Part shown: positions 1-12,200 of the stretch, piece after piece | How the letters are laid out: each line of letters starts with the position of its first letter | Numbering within the stretch: position 1 is the stretch's first letter | NCBI GenBank assembly: GCA_027924585.1 | Contig: BSBM01000822.1 | Location: 1,444,001 to 1,508,000, forward strand | DNA length: 64,000 nucleotides | Direction: 5' to 3' | DNA from: Larix kaempferi | Taxonomy: Eukaryota > Streptophyta > Pinopsida > Pinales > Pinaceae | The notes under the pieces: generated by a model | What the model saw: the letters and a program-made list of their open reading frames with translations, nothing else | Databases searched by the model: none | What the model was told of the DNA's origin: nothing | Translations under genes and position numbers: made by a program

Positions 1-640
1 AAAGGTACATTTCTTGGATTTAACTTCAAGCTTTGTTCTATTTTCTTTATCAATATGGACAAATGCTTCACAACCAAACGTTCTCATAAATGAGTAGTTT
101 ACCTTTTTACCTGTCCATGCATCCTCTGGAATACCACCATCCAAAGCACTAGAAGGCCCTCTATTTATTAAATAAATAGCAGTATTTACAGCATCTGCCC
201 AAAACTGTAAGGGCAACCCTGCATGCAATCTCATACACCTTGCACGCTCCATGATCGTTCTATTCATCCTTTCTGACACACCATTTTCTTGTGATGTTCC
301 TGGGACTGTCTTCTCTCTACGAATCCCATGGTATGAACAGTAACTATCAAACTCCTTGCTGCAGTACTCACCTCCATTATCAAATCTGAGACACTTCAAC
401 CTTTTTCCTATCTCATTCTCAACCAAAGCTTTCCACTTCTTAAAAATAGCAAACACATCAGATTTATGTCTAATGCAATAAAACCAAGTTTTTATAGTTG
501 CATCATCAATAAATGTAACATAATAATGAGAGCCACCAAGAGATTGTACCTGAGTCGGTCCCCATACATTTGTATGCACAAGCTCTAACTTTTCAAACTT
601 ACATGCTTCAAATCTGGTAGCAACTTCCTTGAGTGGAGAA
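1..640 (-). pseudogene. copia integrase core (partial, open to the window edge)
   Basis: Integrase inserts the element cDNA into chromosomal DNA. Read from about 640 leftward, the frame gives a GPTQVQSLGGSHYYVTFIDD block (first catalytic Asp, near 500-520), then RFDNGGEY (second Asp, near 370-390), then QENGVSERMNRT (catalytic Glu, near 270-290). These are the three DDE residues of the retroviral-type integrase core in their normal order, and they look intact. The frame stays open to base 1, where the protein is cut by the window edge. The preceding GAG-pre-integrase region (HRLSHMSEK, about 640-670) lies in another frame, and its usual zinc-ligand CxxC segment seems deleted. The fold is intact here but the polyprotein is not. 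Confidence 0.85.
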
Positions 641-767
641 TCTGTATCCTCTTCTCACTCATGTGGCTAAGCCTATGATGCCACAATGTTGTATCTGTTC
701 CTGTGGAAGCTAAAGAGATAGAATGGTCAATATTATGAGGACATAAATACAACGTACCTACCCTGTC

Positions 768-1121
768 TCATTTTGCTATCACCATTAATCCTTTAGTAAT
801 CTTCCACCACGTTTCTCCAAACATAGATAGACAGCCGCCATCTCCCAACTGCCCTGTTGAGATCAGATTTCTTTTCTTAGCAGGAATATTCCTAACATAT
901 TTTAGAAGCCATTCAGTTCCATTCTCAAATTTTATCCATACCTTACCCATTCCAACAATTTTACATGGCTCATCATCACCCAATAAAACATGTCCAAAAT
1001 CGCCTGGAACATAATCATGAAAACATTTCCTATGGGGTGTAGCATGACATGAAGCCCCTGAATCTACTACCCAATAATCACTAGTATTATCCAATGCAAG
1101 AATCAAAGCATCTTGTGACAC
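768..1121 (-). pseudogene. copia aspartic protease segment
   Basis: This part of the polyprotein cleaves gag-pol. The active-site motif WVVDSGASCHAT is at about residues 17-28 of the open segment (catalytic Asp in DSGA). It is followed by the LLGDDEPCKIVGMGKV flap-like region and by KRNLISTGQL, typical of TNT1-type elements. Upstream it is joined in the same frame to the gag segment through one TAG codon at 1155-1157. Downstream, a TGA at 768-770 interrupts the conserved stretch that would read on through DRVGTLYLC to the pre-integrase histidines. Both stops look like point mutations rather than real gene ends. Confidence 0.85.
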
Positions 1122-1154
1122 ATCACCTGCTACATTTGCTTCCTGGGTAGTTTC

Positions 1155-1730
1155 CTACTGTCCATCTCCTTTCTTCTTTAGAGATCTGCAGTCTTTCTTC
1201 AGATGTCCTTTCTTTCTACAGTTCCAACACTCTATTTTTCCCAGTCTGGACTTGGATCTGCCTATTTTAGACTTGCCACGATTACCTTGGATCTTTCCTT
1301 TCTCCCTTTGTCTTCCCCTGCTCTCCATGGTCAACGCATTACCTGATGTCTCACCTTTGCTTTTTCTTCGCATTTTCTCGCTAAGAATAACACCAATAAC
1401 ATCATCAAATTTCAAAGTGTTTGAACCAGAGACAAAGTTACTTACATCCATGACCAAGCTATTCCAACTTTCTGGCAATGAACACAAGATTAGAAGAGCC
1501 CTAACCTCATCATCAAATTTTACACTTACAGAACTTAGTTGATTTGTAACCGTCTTAAATTCATTTAAATGATCAGCAACAAATCCGCCTTCAAACATCT
1601 TCATATTAAATAATCGCTTCATTAGAAATACCTTATTGGAGGTCGAGGGTTTTTCATACAGCTTACGCAATGCACTCATCAAACCCTCTGTTGTCTTTTA
1701 TTTTGAGATATTGTGGATATCTTCCGACAT
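1155..1730 (-). pseudogene. copia gag fragment with CCHC zinc knuckle
   Basis: Gag forms the virus-like particle and binds element RNA. The segment shows the copia gag pattern LYEKPSTSNKVFLMKRLFNM followed by a FDDEVRALLILCSLPESWN block. A lysine/arginine-rich linker leads into one zinc knuckle, CWNCRKKGHLKKDC (C-x2-C-x4-H-x4-C), near 1185-1230. A TAA at 1698-1700 sits in frame between the start of the recognisable gag (MSEDIHNISK, 1701-1730) and the long open part from 1682. The family usually has 100 or more residues ahead of this point, which are absent, so the element is truncated here or interrupted. Confidence 0.85.
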
Positions 1731-4435
1731 TGTACAAAGATATTATTACCTTCCAAGGAATATAAAATATTTCAACAAAACCTTGTAACTCCATATAATA
1801 AAAAATGATTATGTAATGAACTAATAAATGATATACTCAAGAATAAATCCTATCTAAACTAAGCATGGTACTGGCCATCATAATCATAAGAATATAACCT
1901 TAAAAATCTTGTGCTCAAAAGAACTACCATGAATAACCATAGTATCCAAAAGTATGCCTAGTTGTCCAAAAATAGTAAGAGTGACATCAAATCAGTCCAT
2001 GAAAAATCTAATGAGTAATATAAGTTGATGATGATGATGGGGTTGGAGCACAACGAGAAGAGGACGAGTGTGTGAAAAACTTCATCCATTCTAGTATAGG
2101 TAGGAATTGAGTTACAAATGTGGAAGTTCTAGATGCCTCGGAGAGTACATACATGATGAGAAAGGAGAAATATGACCATTGGCATAAGCTTCATCCATAT
2201 GAAAATAATGGCATAAATGGTAAGGCATATCCAAAACCAAATAATGGCATAAATAGTTAGCTACAACCATGCCCAAATAGTGGAGTACACAAGCAATGCA
2301 AATTTGTCTTTAAATTTCCCCAACCAATTGGTTTTTACAAGTATAGCTATAAACACAAAATCTCTCAAAACCAAACAATCGATGTCTCTTCCTAAATGGA
2401 TATGAAATCTCAAAACACAACAAAATTATTCAATGAAATGGCATGTAGACAATAATTCCCAACAAGGGTTGGCTCTTTAATCCTAGTTGGTTGGCTCTTT
2501 CATTATTGAAATATCAAAGGAAGTAAGTAAGAAAAAGAAATAAACACTTATTGCAACTTACCTATGTTAAAAAAATGCTTTGTAAAGTATGGGCTTTGTA
2601 AAGTATGTAGAATCATTTTGCACTTTCTAAATTTCATCACGATCATTGTACTACAATCAAGCAGTAGTACAATAGACAGCCTTTAACCTCTTGACATCAT
2701 CATGCTATCGTTTGAGGAAATGTGTTTTTATTCCCTTTCACTTCCATGAATTAAAGGAAATCATGGAATTATCCTTATGAAAAACTTAGAACTTCAAATT
2801 CATATTTTTTAAGAGTGTTGAATGCCAAATTAAGTGGCTGGTGGGAATAAGCAAATACAAGAAAATTAGCATGGTAACAAAAAATAAATCCTTGCTAATT
2901 TAAATCCCTAAAATGATGAGATCATAAGCAAAGACAACCAATGTGGAATTCTCAACATCAAACAACTTCACAAATTAAGCAAAATTGATTTCACTAATCA
3001 AAGATGCTATTGCATAGTTTTAATATAAATCAAGAAAAGTTTGTCCGAAGGGACCAGAGGGGATGTAGACGACAATGAATACGCAAGACCTTGTTAACTT
3101 ATCAAGCCATCAAACTGTTGCTACGGGTTTATACAATTGAACACAAAGACAAGAAGGATTGGATATTGAAGAGTGAACTATTTTCTCATCCAAGACTGCA
3201 TAAATGATAAAAGAATTGAGGTATTGCAAATCCCTCTTCAAACCAAAAACATATCTTTTTTTCCTTAACTAATGTTCTACATCTAGTTCAATCATATAAA
3301 ACAACAACAATTGAGTTAGAAAAATGAATATGTTTGTTTCCAAGTTACTGTAAAAAATTTCAACATCTTAATACAGATGAAAATCAAATGGAGAACAATT
3401 GGTTAAATTTTAAATTAGGCACCATCTTTTACAAGCAAGCACCACCGAAAATACTAGACACAGCAAAGCAAACAAGGGGGCAATAGAAAAAAACTAAGAT
3501 CTATATAGATTTAGAAGCTTAGCTATAACTGTTAGACAAATAAAGAACTATAATCCATCTTATTGGGCACTCAAATCTCCATAATATTGCCAAGTTTTTG
3601 TCACTGTGGAAAAGCTTGCAACATATTTTCAGCCTTAAAGAAATGGGAAACTGCACTATCACATCCTTTCACACGTATATACACACAGCAATACTTTAAC
3701 ATAATCTACTTGCAAAACACTACCAATGAGAGACTACATGATCTATAATATAAAGGGCATGTGTACGATCTTATAGAACAGAACTTGGAATCCAATATTT
3801 AGTTAAAACTAAGACATAAACCAACAAACTTGTACATCACTTATCAAAGATGTTTTTAAGTAGTAATTTGTTTGATCTAAAATCCAAGGCATAGTGTAAT
3901 ATTGTATGAACTTGGAACTGGCTTCTAACATAACCTCTCTACTTAGTAATTTGTCATTATATGTGAGAACGTGCTTTTGAATTTTGCACATGATATCTAC
4001 AAGAGTCTGTGGTACTGAATATAGTTGAACTCTATTCAATTGTATCCTATATTATATATTTTGCTCCAAGATACCAAGCACATTTTGGAATTTCAATACA
4101 AATAGCCACCAAACCAAGAATGGCATTGTCTTTTGGACATTGTTTACACAGATTGGGATAGAAAGGAAAGCTCTTCCCAATAGGAGAAATATTGGCTTTA
4201 CAAAAAAAAATCATAATACAGTGTTTAGATAAGATAATTGTATTAATGACCACAAACGTAGGTCAAGGGGACTAGATGATACATCCAATAAGTGTACAAT
4301 GTGGGAGTGAAAAATCATAGTGTAATATTTTCAAGTGATCCTACATCACTCATCATCACTAGCAACATGCACACCATAAAGGAATTCAGACAGTATAACA
4401 TCTTATCTGAGAAATAGTCTTATATACCACTGTTT
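1731..4435. other. AT-rich DNA, nothing recognised
   Basis: No coding region, RNA gene or element terminus is recognised. Short minus-strand frames at 3809-4039 and 4047-4253 show no family motif. A short direct repeat (AATAATGGCATAAAT) occurs near 2205 and 2243. Confidence 0.5.
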
Positions 4436-5110
4436 ATGTGCCCAGAACTATTGTTTAAGGGCTTCTTTAGGACTGATGCATGCCTAGAATTGGAAAAGGT
4501 TGTTGTTCATCACATTTTCAGGGATGCAATATGCCCAAAACTTCCAAAATTTGCTGAGAATGATGCCCAGACTGTTGTTGTTGATTATTTGATTGTCAAA
4601 CTTGGGTTGTTCATGCCCATATTTGAAAGAGGTGGTTGTTTCTTACCCAGAATACACCCAAACCTAGGTTTGCAGTTGTTTTAAGGTACATGAATAAGGT
4701 TTTTACCACTATTTTTTACCCACATGTTGCTACATGTGTGATATTGAGGGTTTTCATGACTGTTGCTTTCCAAAATGTGCCTCAGAAACGGATAGTTACT
4801 ATTGTTTGAAGGCTATTATATCCCCAGATTGTGCTTAGATTTGGTTTCTTACACACCTAGTCCTGCACAAAATCGCCCAGACCTCAAAAAAATGCAGCAG
4901 GAACCATGCTGCTACAAGAGAAAAATGCCCAGAACTCCATTTTTTACATCTATCTTAACAAAAAATCTGCCCAGACTTAAGATTGTTGCTTGTTTATTGT
5001 TGGTTTACCACCCAAAATGATATACGAGGTTGTTTGGAGATGGAAAAAGAGCCCATAATTACTCCAGCATGCCCATATGGCATAAGTACTTGAAACATGC
5101 CCAGGCTCAC
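4436..5110. repeat. cluster of degenerate GCCCAGA motifs
   Basis: The heptamer GCCCAGA or a one-base variant recurs about eleven times in 675 bases, at irregular spacing. Examples start near 4439, 4531, 4564, 4615, 4887, 4926, 4971, 5071 and 5099. Most follow T or C, and several are followed by AACT or CT and a TTGTTGTT stretch. The open plus-strand frame at 4436-4684 is a by-product of this biased composition. The origin is unknown; a very decayed minisatellite is the simplest reading. Confidence 0.4.
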
Positions 5111-5586
5111 TGAACCAACTTGCTTCTTGTTGATATTTGTCTACCTCTTCCCAGAGAATCTTCTCAGCGAGCTCAGGAATCCTCATGAAAATTTTAGGTG
5201 AACACTTATGCAATAAGGGTGGTAACACAAGTCATAGAATAGGGATGTCATGATCCAATGGATCTATCTCTCCTAACATATGAGGCTGAATGGAGGAAGC
5301 TCAAGATAAAGGGCTATGTAGAGAAGGAACTAGAGGAGAAGTTGCACTATGTATGGTGCCTTTACCTAGGGGGGTGGATCGTCGCTGCAGTCTGGATGAT
5401 TTCTCTGACTACTCGTATGGGATTTGGGTTGGCAATTCCTCTAAGGTATCTATGAAGTGTAAGTGGTCCTCCGGATATGCACTAATATGAAGTTAGAAGT
5501 TGAGGTGAGATCGGTTTGTTTCTTGGTTCCCATATCAAAAGGGAGCACCTTAAAAAAGGAAGTCATCCTCTAAGTGGAATTTGGTC
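5111..5586. other. unassigned stretch with short overlapping open frames
   Basis: Plus-strand frames at 5258-5455 and 5290-5490 overlap in two frames and match nothing I recognise. The minus strand may be a continuation of the LINE-like relic at 5587-5880, but no motif supports that. Confidence 0.3.
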
Positions 5587-5880
5587 TCAAAGACAGTCGA
5601 ATGATATGAGAACAATGTCTAAGTGCCTCCTGCATGCATAAAGCATCCAACCATCTCTAGACGAGGTATCTGAAGAAATTGGAGAGAGTCTTGAGATCTT
5701 TGAATAGACAATGGAGCCTCCATCTAATCTCATAGTAGATGGGACAGTAGAATATGAAGTGATCCTTAGTCTTGACCCCCTGAATATGGAACAATTTGCA
5801 TATCCTATTAGATCATTCAATCTAGCGGTTTGCCTCTACCCAAATTCTATGTGAACCTACTCTAAACTAGCCTAGGGAAA
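5587..5880 (-). pseudogene. possible retroelement C-terminal zinc-finger relic
   Basis: Read on the minus strand, this gives a run resembling the C-terminal region of some non-LTR retrotransposon polyproteins. A LRVGSHRIWVE-like start (actual FRVGSHRIWVE) leads to NRICKL, then a DHFIFYCPIYYEIRWRLHCL block like the EDEHFLFxCPxYxxIR pattern of that region, then a LFKDxKTLSNFFRYL helix. Two in-frame stops are present, so it is not functional. The assignment rests on the histidine/cysteine spacing and the CPIYYEIR motif only, and no RT or endonuclease is seen beside it. It could also be a chance resemblance. Confidence 0.35.
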
Positions 5881-6346
5881 TGCAAAGAGCATGCATCCAA
5901 TGAGAGATGGTATATTGAGGTCGAACAATGATTCGGTCTCTCAACTCTGAGAAGTGCTTAACATAGAAGGCCATATTCAAGCGTAACTTTCCATAAGGGT
6001 TAACGTAAATCAACAAACCTCCTATCATCCATTATTGATGACAAGGCTCAAGAAAGTGGATATGTTGAATCAGTTGATGACCTCTTGTCATATCAAGACT
6101 TGCACTTCAATTTGGGAGTGAAGCAAAGATGTATATAATGGAGGTGTCGACCTAGATCAAGGTGGGAGGAAACACTACAAAAAAATCAATCTAAAACATA
6201 ATGAAACTATGTAGGCTGGGTGGGGTATGGAGCCAAGAAACCATATCTAACATATTTAATTTATCTACTTCCATGTGAAAATCTAAAACCCAATGCATTC
6301 CATAATGATAGTCCATAGCTATATATTGCATGTTGATTGCATGTGT
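5881..6346. other. unassigned DNA left of LINE-A
   Basis: Nothing recognised. The right end is the left flank of the LINE-A target-site duplication. Confidence 0.4.
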
Positions 6347-6366
6347 AACTATAAATAACTCATCCT

Positions 6367-7190
6367 ACCTACAAAGGATTAGTCAGTTGGGAACCAGACT
6401 TGTGGAATCAGGGCAATATGCCCAATTAACGGAATTCTTCCCTTCTCTATCCCAGGATCTCAATGTAATTAATATCCTGGAATGTGAGCAGGATAAATGG
6501 GCCCACAAAGCACCATATGCTGAAAGAAATATCCTTCAGGACATGCCTATTGTCATCTTCATGCAGGAAACCAAATGCTCCAGTGCCACTTTACAAACTT
6601 TGATGTCCAGACTCTAGAACGGAAGTCAGGCCATGGCGATTGATTCCAACGGAGCCTCGGGAGGGCTAGCAATTGGATGGAACCCTGCTTTGATCTCCCT
6701 GGACAACTTTACCTACACAGCCCATTCTCTATCCGCCTCCTTCTGCATTTTGGGAACTGAGATCACGGGTCACCTCATGAATGTATATGGGCCACAAGCT
6801 CCCACTCTCAAGCAGCAGCTCCTCAAATACTTCGTATGGTTCTCTTATCAACATCCAGACTCCCTGCTAATACTCGGAGGCGATTTCAACATGATAACCT
6901 CTCTCCAGGATAAAAAAAGGGAGGGCGTCGAGTCTTATCTAATGAAGATATCAATTTCAAATCCTGCATTGATAGTTGTAATTTCATAGATCTCATACCT
7001 TCCAAGCATTTTATGCCCTAGAACAACCAGAGGGGAGGGAACAATCAAATAGATTCGCGCTTGGACCGCTTGCTCATCTCCGAAAAAGTGTTGGAATATG
7101 GAGGAACACTCACAACCTCTATTCTCCCTTCAGTGGGCTCAGATCACTGGCCCATCTCCCTCTCGTGGCAGAACTCAGGAAACAAAAAAC
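6367..7190 (+). pseudogene. LINE-A endonuclease domain (ORF2 N-terminus), degraded
   Basis: An apurinic/apyrimidinic-type endonuclease domain, which nicks target DNA to prime reverse transcription. Visible motifs are FMQETKCS (metal-binding Glu) near 6570-6590, SGGLAIGWN near 6655, LMNVYGPQ near 6775-6795, LGGDFNMI near 6870-6900, SRLDRLLIS near 7055-7080 and GSDHWPISL near 7138-7165 (the SDH catalytic motif). The first motif, normally SWNVRGLN, is corrupted to NILECEQ near 6475. An in-frame TAG lies at 6615-6617 and a frame change occurs near 6925-6940. The order and spacing of motifs match plant L1 ORF2. Confidence 0.85.
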
Positions 7191-7799
7191 ATCGCCCCTT
7201 CTGATTTGAAAAATTTTGGTTGGCTCACCCCACCTTTCAGGACATTGTGAATACCTGGTGGACCAACACAAGGGTCGAGGGACGCTCTAAAATGGAAATA
7301 ATGCACCAGAAATTAAAACTTATCAGATCTAAGCTTAGAAATTGGAACCAAACCACCTTCGGGAACATTTTCAAAGCTAAAAGTGACCTGGAGAAGGACT
7401 TGAACAGATTCAAAAAACCATCATGGAGTAGGGACACCTGGATGCTCTTAAGCAAAAGGAACAAGATACTATCAAACATCTCGATACACACTGTGAGAAG
7501 GAAGAGAACCTATGGAAGCAAAAGTCTCACATCACCTGGTTAAAGGAAGGAGAACGAAACACTACCTTCTTTCATCGCTCCACTCTACAAGCATAGGATG
7601 ACCAACTGAATATCCACCATCAAGACGGAAGAGGGTGATTCCTACCCAAGAAGACATTGAGCAGGAGCTCATAAGATACTTTCAAAATATCCTTACTAGA
7701 TAGAATCCTAATAGAGTTGATGCGATCAGTCAGGTCACAAACCACCTACCAAAGACTCTTACGGATGAACACAATGCCTCTCTCATGAAGGACATCACA
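7191..7799 (+). pseudogene. LINE-A linker between endonuclease and RT
   Basis: This continues ORF2 between the two catalytic domains. The frame 7220-7543 is a helix-rich, K/R/N-rich stretch with the plant L1 pattern KLRNWNQTTFGNIF and, near 7540-7575, the conserved ERNTTFFHR block (normally GDxNTKFFH). Frame changes occur near 7510-7540, and sequence to 7790 can be followed only in pieces. It has no catalytic role that I can assign. Confidence 0.7.
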
Positions 7800-8336
7800 T
7801 TGCTGGAAGTGGAAATAGTGGTAAATCAGATGGCGGAAGGAAAAGCTCCAGGACCGGATGGCTTCACCATAAAATTATTCAAACACTGTTGGAACCTCTT
7901 GAAGCAAGAATTCCTCGAGCTTGTTGAAGAATAACGGAAAAAACAATGGGTCCTTCCGGCACTGAATGCAACCTTCCTCATGCTGATCCCCAAAGAAACT
8001 GGCGTGACTAGCCCTGGTAAGTTCTGTCCAATTTTTCTTTGAAATGTCATTTATAAAATCGACTCAAAACCCTCCTCCCACTCCTTATATCTCCAGAGAA
8101 AAAGGGATACGTGGAAGGACGCCAAATCCTAGATGGAATCATCCTTGCTGATGAGGTGACCCACTCCCTGAAAACCACTAAAACCCCAAGGATGTTGGTC
8201 AAACTGGATCTCTTAAAATCCTTCGACAAACTCAGTTGGGACTTTATTGAGAAAATGTTGAGTGCCTTCGGCTTCTGTAATGACTGGATACAATGGATCA
8301 TGGCCCTCACCTACTTAGATTTTTTCTCTATCCTTT
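7800..8336 (+). pseudogene. LINE-A reverse transcriptase, N-terminal half
   Basis: RT copies the LINE RNA at the nicked target. Visible motifs are GKAPGPDGF (7841-7867), a degraded LIPKETG...PGKFCPI block (7980-8035; family form IPKxxxPxxxxxFRPISL), YVEGRQILDGIILADEV (8109-8160) and VKLDLLKSFDKLSWDFI (8196-8245), which contains the motif A aspartate. In-frame stops include TAA after LVEE (about 7932) and one near 8040. The frame reads FFSIL to base 8336, where element X begins. Across the insertion it resumes as FNG at 13965, restoring the family's FSILxNG motif. Confidence 0.9.
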
Positions 8337-8365
8337 TGTTGATGCCTCGGAGATCGTAGCATCAA
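8337..8365. repeat. element X left terminus with hairpin
   Basis: After TG, the left end contains a perfect 7-bp inverted repeat, TTGATGC (8339-8345) and GCATCAA (8359-8365), separated by 13 bases. The right end has its own palindrome, so both ends can fold. Confidence 0.6.
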
Positions 8366-9224
8366 TCAGCAAGGGATTCTCCCCGATAAGCAAGCCCAAT
8401 TAGATCGCTCACCGTTTGGTGTGGGGAATCCATCCGATTAACGGTTCCGGCTACCGTAAGATTTAAATATTCTTATTCTCAGCACCGGTTGCGGCCCGAT
8501 CCACCGTTTATGTATTTTATTTTAAGGATGATATGAAAGTGCCCTAAGATAAATGCAAGTAACTAATCTAAGCTAATCTAAGATTGTATAAACAAATCTA
8601 ATCTATCCTTGCAAGGAGCAAACTTTAAAGATGAGTAATAGACTGAAAGAAACATCTAAAGATCAGACAGATAGCTTTTTAATCATAAAGATGCATCCAC
8701 AGCAAAATATAAAAGATATTAAAGATAGCTTTAATTCAGTTAATGCATTCCATTACTCATTTGAGACAAACATCTTTGCACAGAAAATAGAAGAATCATT
8801 CATTACAGAGAAATAATTCACAGTAGTAAGGAAAGATCTCACAGTAGTGTATGACTGATACAAGAGTAATCCAGCACACATTCAACACATCTTTCAGGAA
8901 AAAATGTAGTATCCCCGGCTTTCATTAGGCAAAATCGAATTCCTTATACATGCAGAGAAATAGTTCACGTACAAAACAGAAAAGGTCTTTCCCCTGCCAA
9001 AAGTCCTTGTACTATTCACTAACTATCTATTTATAAGTTTACAAAATGCCTCCAGGGCTGCCACTTGTCTTCTCTCTTTAATTCTTTTAATTTTCTTTTA
9101 AATGCTTTACAAAAATGAAGTGACTCGTGGCACCCTTTACATAACAGAAACAAGGACAGTTGTCCCTTTCACTTCATGATTCGATAACAGGTAAGGAAAA
9201 ATTCGATGCGCTATGGCTGTTGAG
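8366..9224 (-). other. element X 3' flank, LTR-like, single copy
   Basis: No coding region is supported; the plus-strand frame at 8631-8816 lies in AT-rich repeats of AAAGAT. On the minus strand, the order of a pyrimidine-poor stretch near 9160-9180, a TATA-like CTTATAAATAG (9027-9037) and an end in GAGGCATCAACA (8337-8348) looks like a U3-R-U5 layout. I could not find the second copy expected for an LTR. Confidence 0.4.
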
Positions 9225-12200
9225 CTAGCTTTGGGGTGGTGCCTCTGTTTGAGCTGGAGCAGTCATCTCGGAGGGTGCTTCTGTCTCAGCTGTTGCCTCT
9301 GCTGTAGATGATGTGCCTTTATCGATTAATGCCACTGATGCTTCCTTCTTATCTTCTTCTGCAATATAGCTGAACCAAACACCAATGTCTCTTATAACAA
9401 CATTGGCAGGTGAAGGGAGCAAGATCTTCTTAGAAGTCACATGCTTGTCGAGCTCTGCCTTGATGTCTTGCATTTCGGCTATTGCTATATGGCGGATTTC
9501 ATGGAGCATTTGAGCGTGTACTGAAGGCAACACGATGCATTGATGGAGATCTTATGTAGTTAACACATCAATTCTTCTCACATACTCCAATTGAACGCTC
9601 AGCTCATCTTTTAAATCGGAGAGGCGCTGCTCTTTACTTGGAAATTCATCAAGGGTCTGGGGAAATACAACCTTGCACTTTACATGCACTTCTTGAATCT
9701 TTTGATAAAGGCTATTGCACTTTCCCATTGTAACCTGGATCACAGTAATCAGTTTGGCACCGCAGTTCCTACAAAATTCCATGAAGGCTACATCTTCCTT
9801 AAAATCAACTACAGATTTGAACAGGAGGTGCTTGGGGAAATCCACCTTCCCTTCTCTCCACTCCATCTGTCTTAAAATATCTGCTTTTACCCGTGTGTAC
9901 TTGTTTCTTAGCCTAACAGCTTCATAGTTGATTTCCTTCATTCTGTCCAGCATGGCCTTTAGCCTGCAAACTTCTTCAGTAAGTAGTTCTTTCTTCTCGT
10001 GCATCTGCTTAAGCACATCACAGGATTTCTCATGAAAAGGAGTCATAACCATTGCTCTGTTGTTTGCTTGTTCTAGCTGCTCAACCAACAACTGCTTATC
10101 TTCTTCTAATTGGACAACTTTAGCTTCGGAGTCGTTTTTCTCTGCTTCAAGTACCATCATTTGTACTGCCAGGTGTTCTTTTTCCTCCTCCAAGTGTTGA
10201 TATTTATCTAACAACTCCTTGTGATTGGACGGAAGGTGATCATGTTTCTTTACTACGAGCTCCCTATAGGACTGCTCATTGGCCACGGTGTGCTGCAGCA
10301 TATGAGCCCTTTTCTTAGTTGACTCGAACTTATTGACTATGCTGATTACATTGTCCTTGCTTGCTTTGGCTGCTACTACAACAGCAAATGCCATAGCCAC
10401 AGGAGCTTGCTTCGTGTTTTGCATAACAGTAGTTTCACGATGGGTGACGATGTTCGACTCAAAAGGTATTTTTAACCTTGTCTCTAACTTCAACACAATA
10501 GACTTCATGTCTCTATTATATACAAATCTGTTCCACTGGGACACAGTATGATCCTTTGATGGGGTCAAAAGGATCAGTGGGAGATTTTTTATGGGGACAT
10601 TCTCTTGAGCAGGCGGGGTCTGTACTGTTTGGGATGAACCTACATCCATGTCCTGTGTATTAGGATCATCAGCTCATGCATCTTCATTGGCCTTGTTTTC
10701 TTCTTCGGCCTTGCATCGTCTTTCTTCTTCTTCAGCCTTTAGCTGATTTTCCACCGCCTCCCTTTCTTCCTGCTCTTTGGTAGCTTGTTGCAATCTTGCC
10801 TCTTCTAACTCTTGATCCCGAAGCCTTTGGGCTTCTTCTTCTTGCAGCCTAAGAGTTTCTGCCTCCTGAAGCTTAAGAGATTCTTCTTGCTGAAGCTTAA
10901 GAGCTTGTTCTTGCTCCCTTGGCAACTTGTCGGCAACTTCTTTCTGGATTCTATATGCTTCCTCCTTTATCCTTTGCTCTTCATTAGCTAGAGCTTCCGC
11001 TACTTCCTTTTCTTTCTGCAACTTGGCTTCTTGGGAACTTTGGACAGTGGTAGAGCTAGAACTAGCTCCACCTTTGTGGCGGCAGATTTGCAACTCAGTC
11101 ATGTTCCTGATTCCCCTATATACCTCTTCATCCTGATTGTAATAATGGGCATAATCAAAGTGGGCGTACAACTCTTTACAATGTTCTGCAACTTTGTTTC
11201 ATCTGTCATTTCTATGAAATATTGCTTCTCTGAAATGAAAACCCTTCAGCTCTTGAATGAATTCCTCAGCTAATGCAACCCCTAAGAACTTATAGGCTCC
11301 CACATAGAATGGCAGAGAAGGGAACGAAGCCTTCTTCAATTTATTCAAAAATCCTCCGACTCCATCAAGAAAAGCTTGCCTAACTGCTTCTTTCAAGACT
11401 ATATAGTCAGTAGCATATCTGGGCAAGATATATGGTGGCTTGGAGACTCCATACATTCTGATATAAGTGTCACCTTCTGAAAAATAGAAATCGCCATAAT
11501 TTTTCATCACTGCCATGGCATTCTCTGATAAGCAATTAGGTTCTTCACTAAACATTTTCTCATACAGAGGTATGATGAACTCCTCACAGATGAGTTTGTA
11601 ATGCATCCTATAATTCTGATCCCACAGTATCTTATAGGCAGTATAGACCGGGGTGTTGGACTGGTCCCAAACGCAACCTAGCTTTGGGAAATGGAGCTTT
11701 TCCAAAATGCAATCAACAAGATATGAAGACATGTAGAATTCTGACTTCTTCAGAGTCATTTCTTCTTTGGCTGCGGCTACAGCGGATGATAAACTATCCC
11801 AGAGGATAGTTTCCCAATCAAAGATAGTTCCCTTAAATGCTACGTAATGGATTACGGGGGCCCATTGTATCCTATAAACGGTTCCGTCAGCCATGCCAAA
11901 AAATCTGCTTAACATAAGGGCAATCATCCGAAAAGGGGCCCTCGGATTTTGAACTTCATATTCATCACTATCTCTTTTCCTGAGTTGCTTTCCTATAATT
12001 AGCAGCTTCTTAGCCATTTCAAGATTGTCCATCTACCCCAGCCATTCATCATTCAGTGGCTGCTAAGAGCGCGGTAATTTGTACGTTGTTGCAATGTAGG
12101 CTAGATGGAACGAGGCGAACGCCTCTCCTTTTCTATCATACAACACTCTTGTTTCCGGGTTTGCGTGCTCCAGGATCCATCCAATCACTTATGAGCAAGG

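Larger units (their letters stand above)
1..1730 (-). mobile_element. Ty1/copia retrotransposon, TNT1-like, partial
   Basis: A minus-strand gag-protease-integrase order identifies a Ty1/copia element; in this superfamily integrase precedes reverse transcriptase. It runs off the left edge inside or just after integrase, so reverse transcriptase, RNase H and both LTRs are not visible. The N-terminal part of gag is also missing: recognisable sequence stops near 1730 and the DNA beyond is unrelated. The frame is broken by in-frame stops at 1698-1700 (TAA), 1155-1157 (TAG) and 768-770 (TGA), and by a frame change near 640. It is therefore a dead copy. LTRs and target duplication cannot be checked from this window. 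Confidence 0.9.

Noticed and set aside
4436-4684. 82-codon protein gene
   Set aside because: The frame follows the GCCCAGA/TTGTTG-rich repeat composition and has no recognisable motif.
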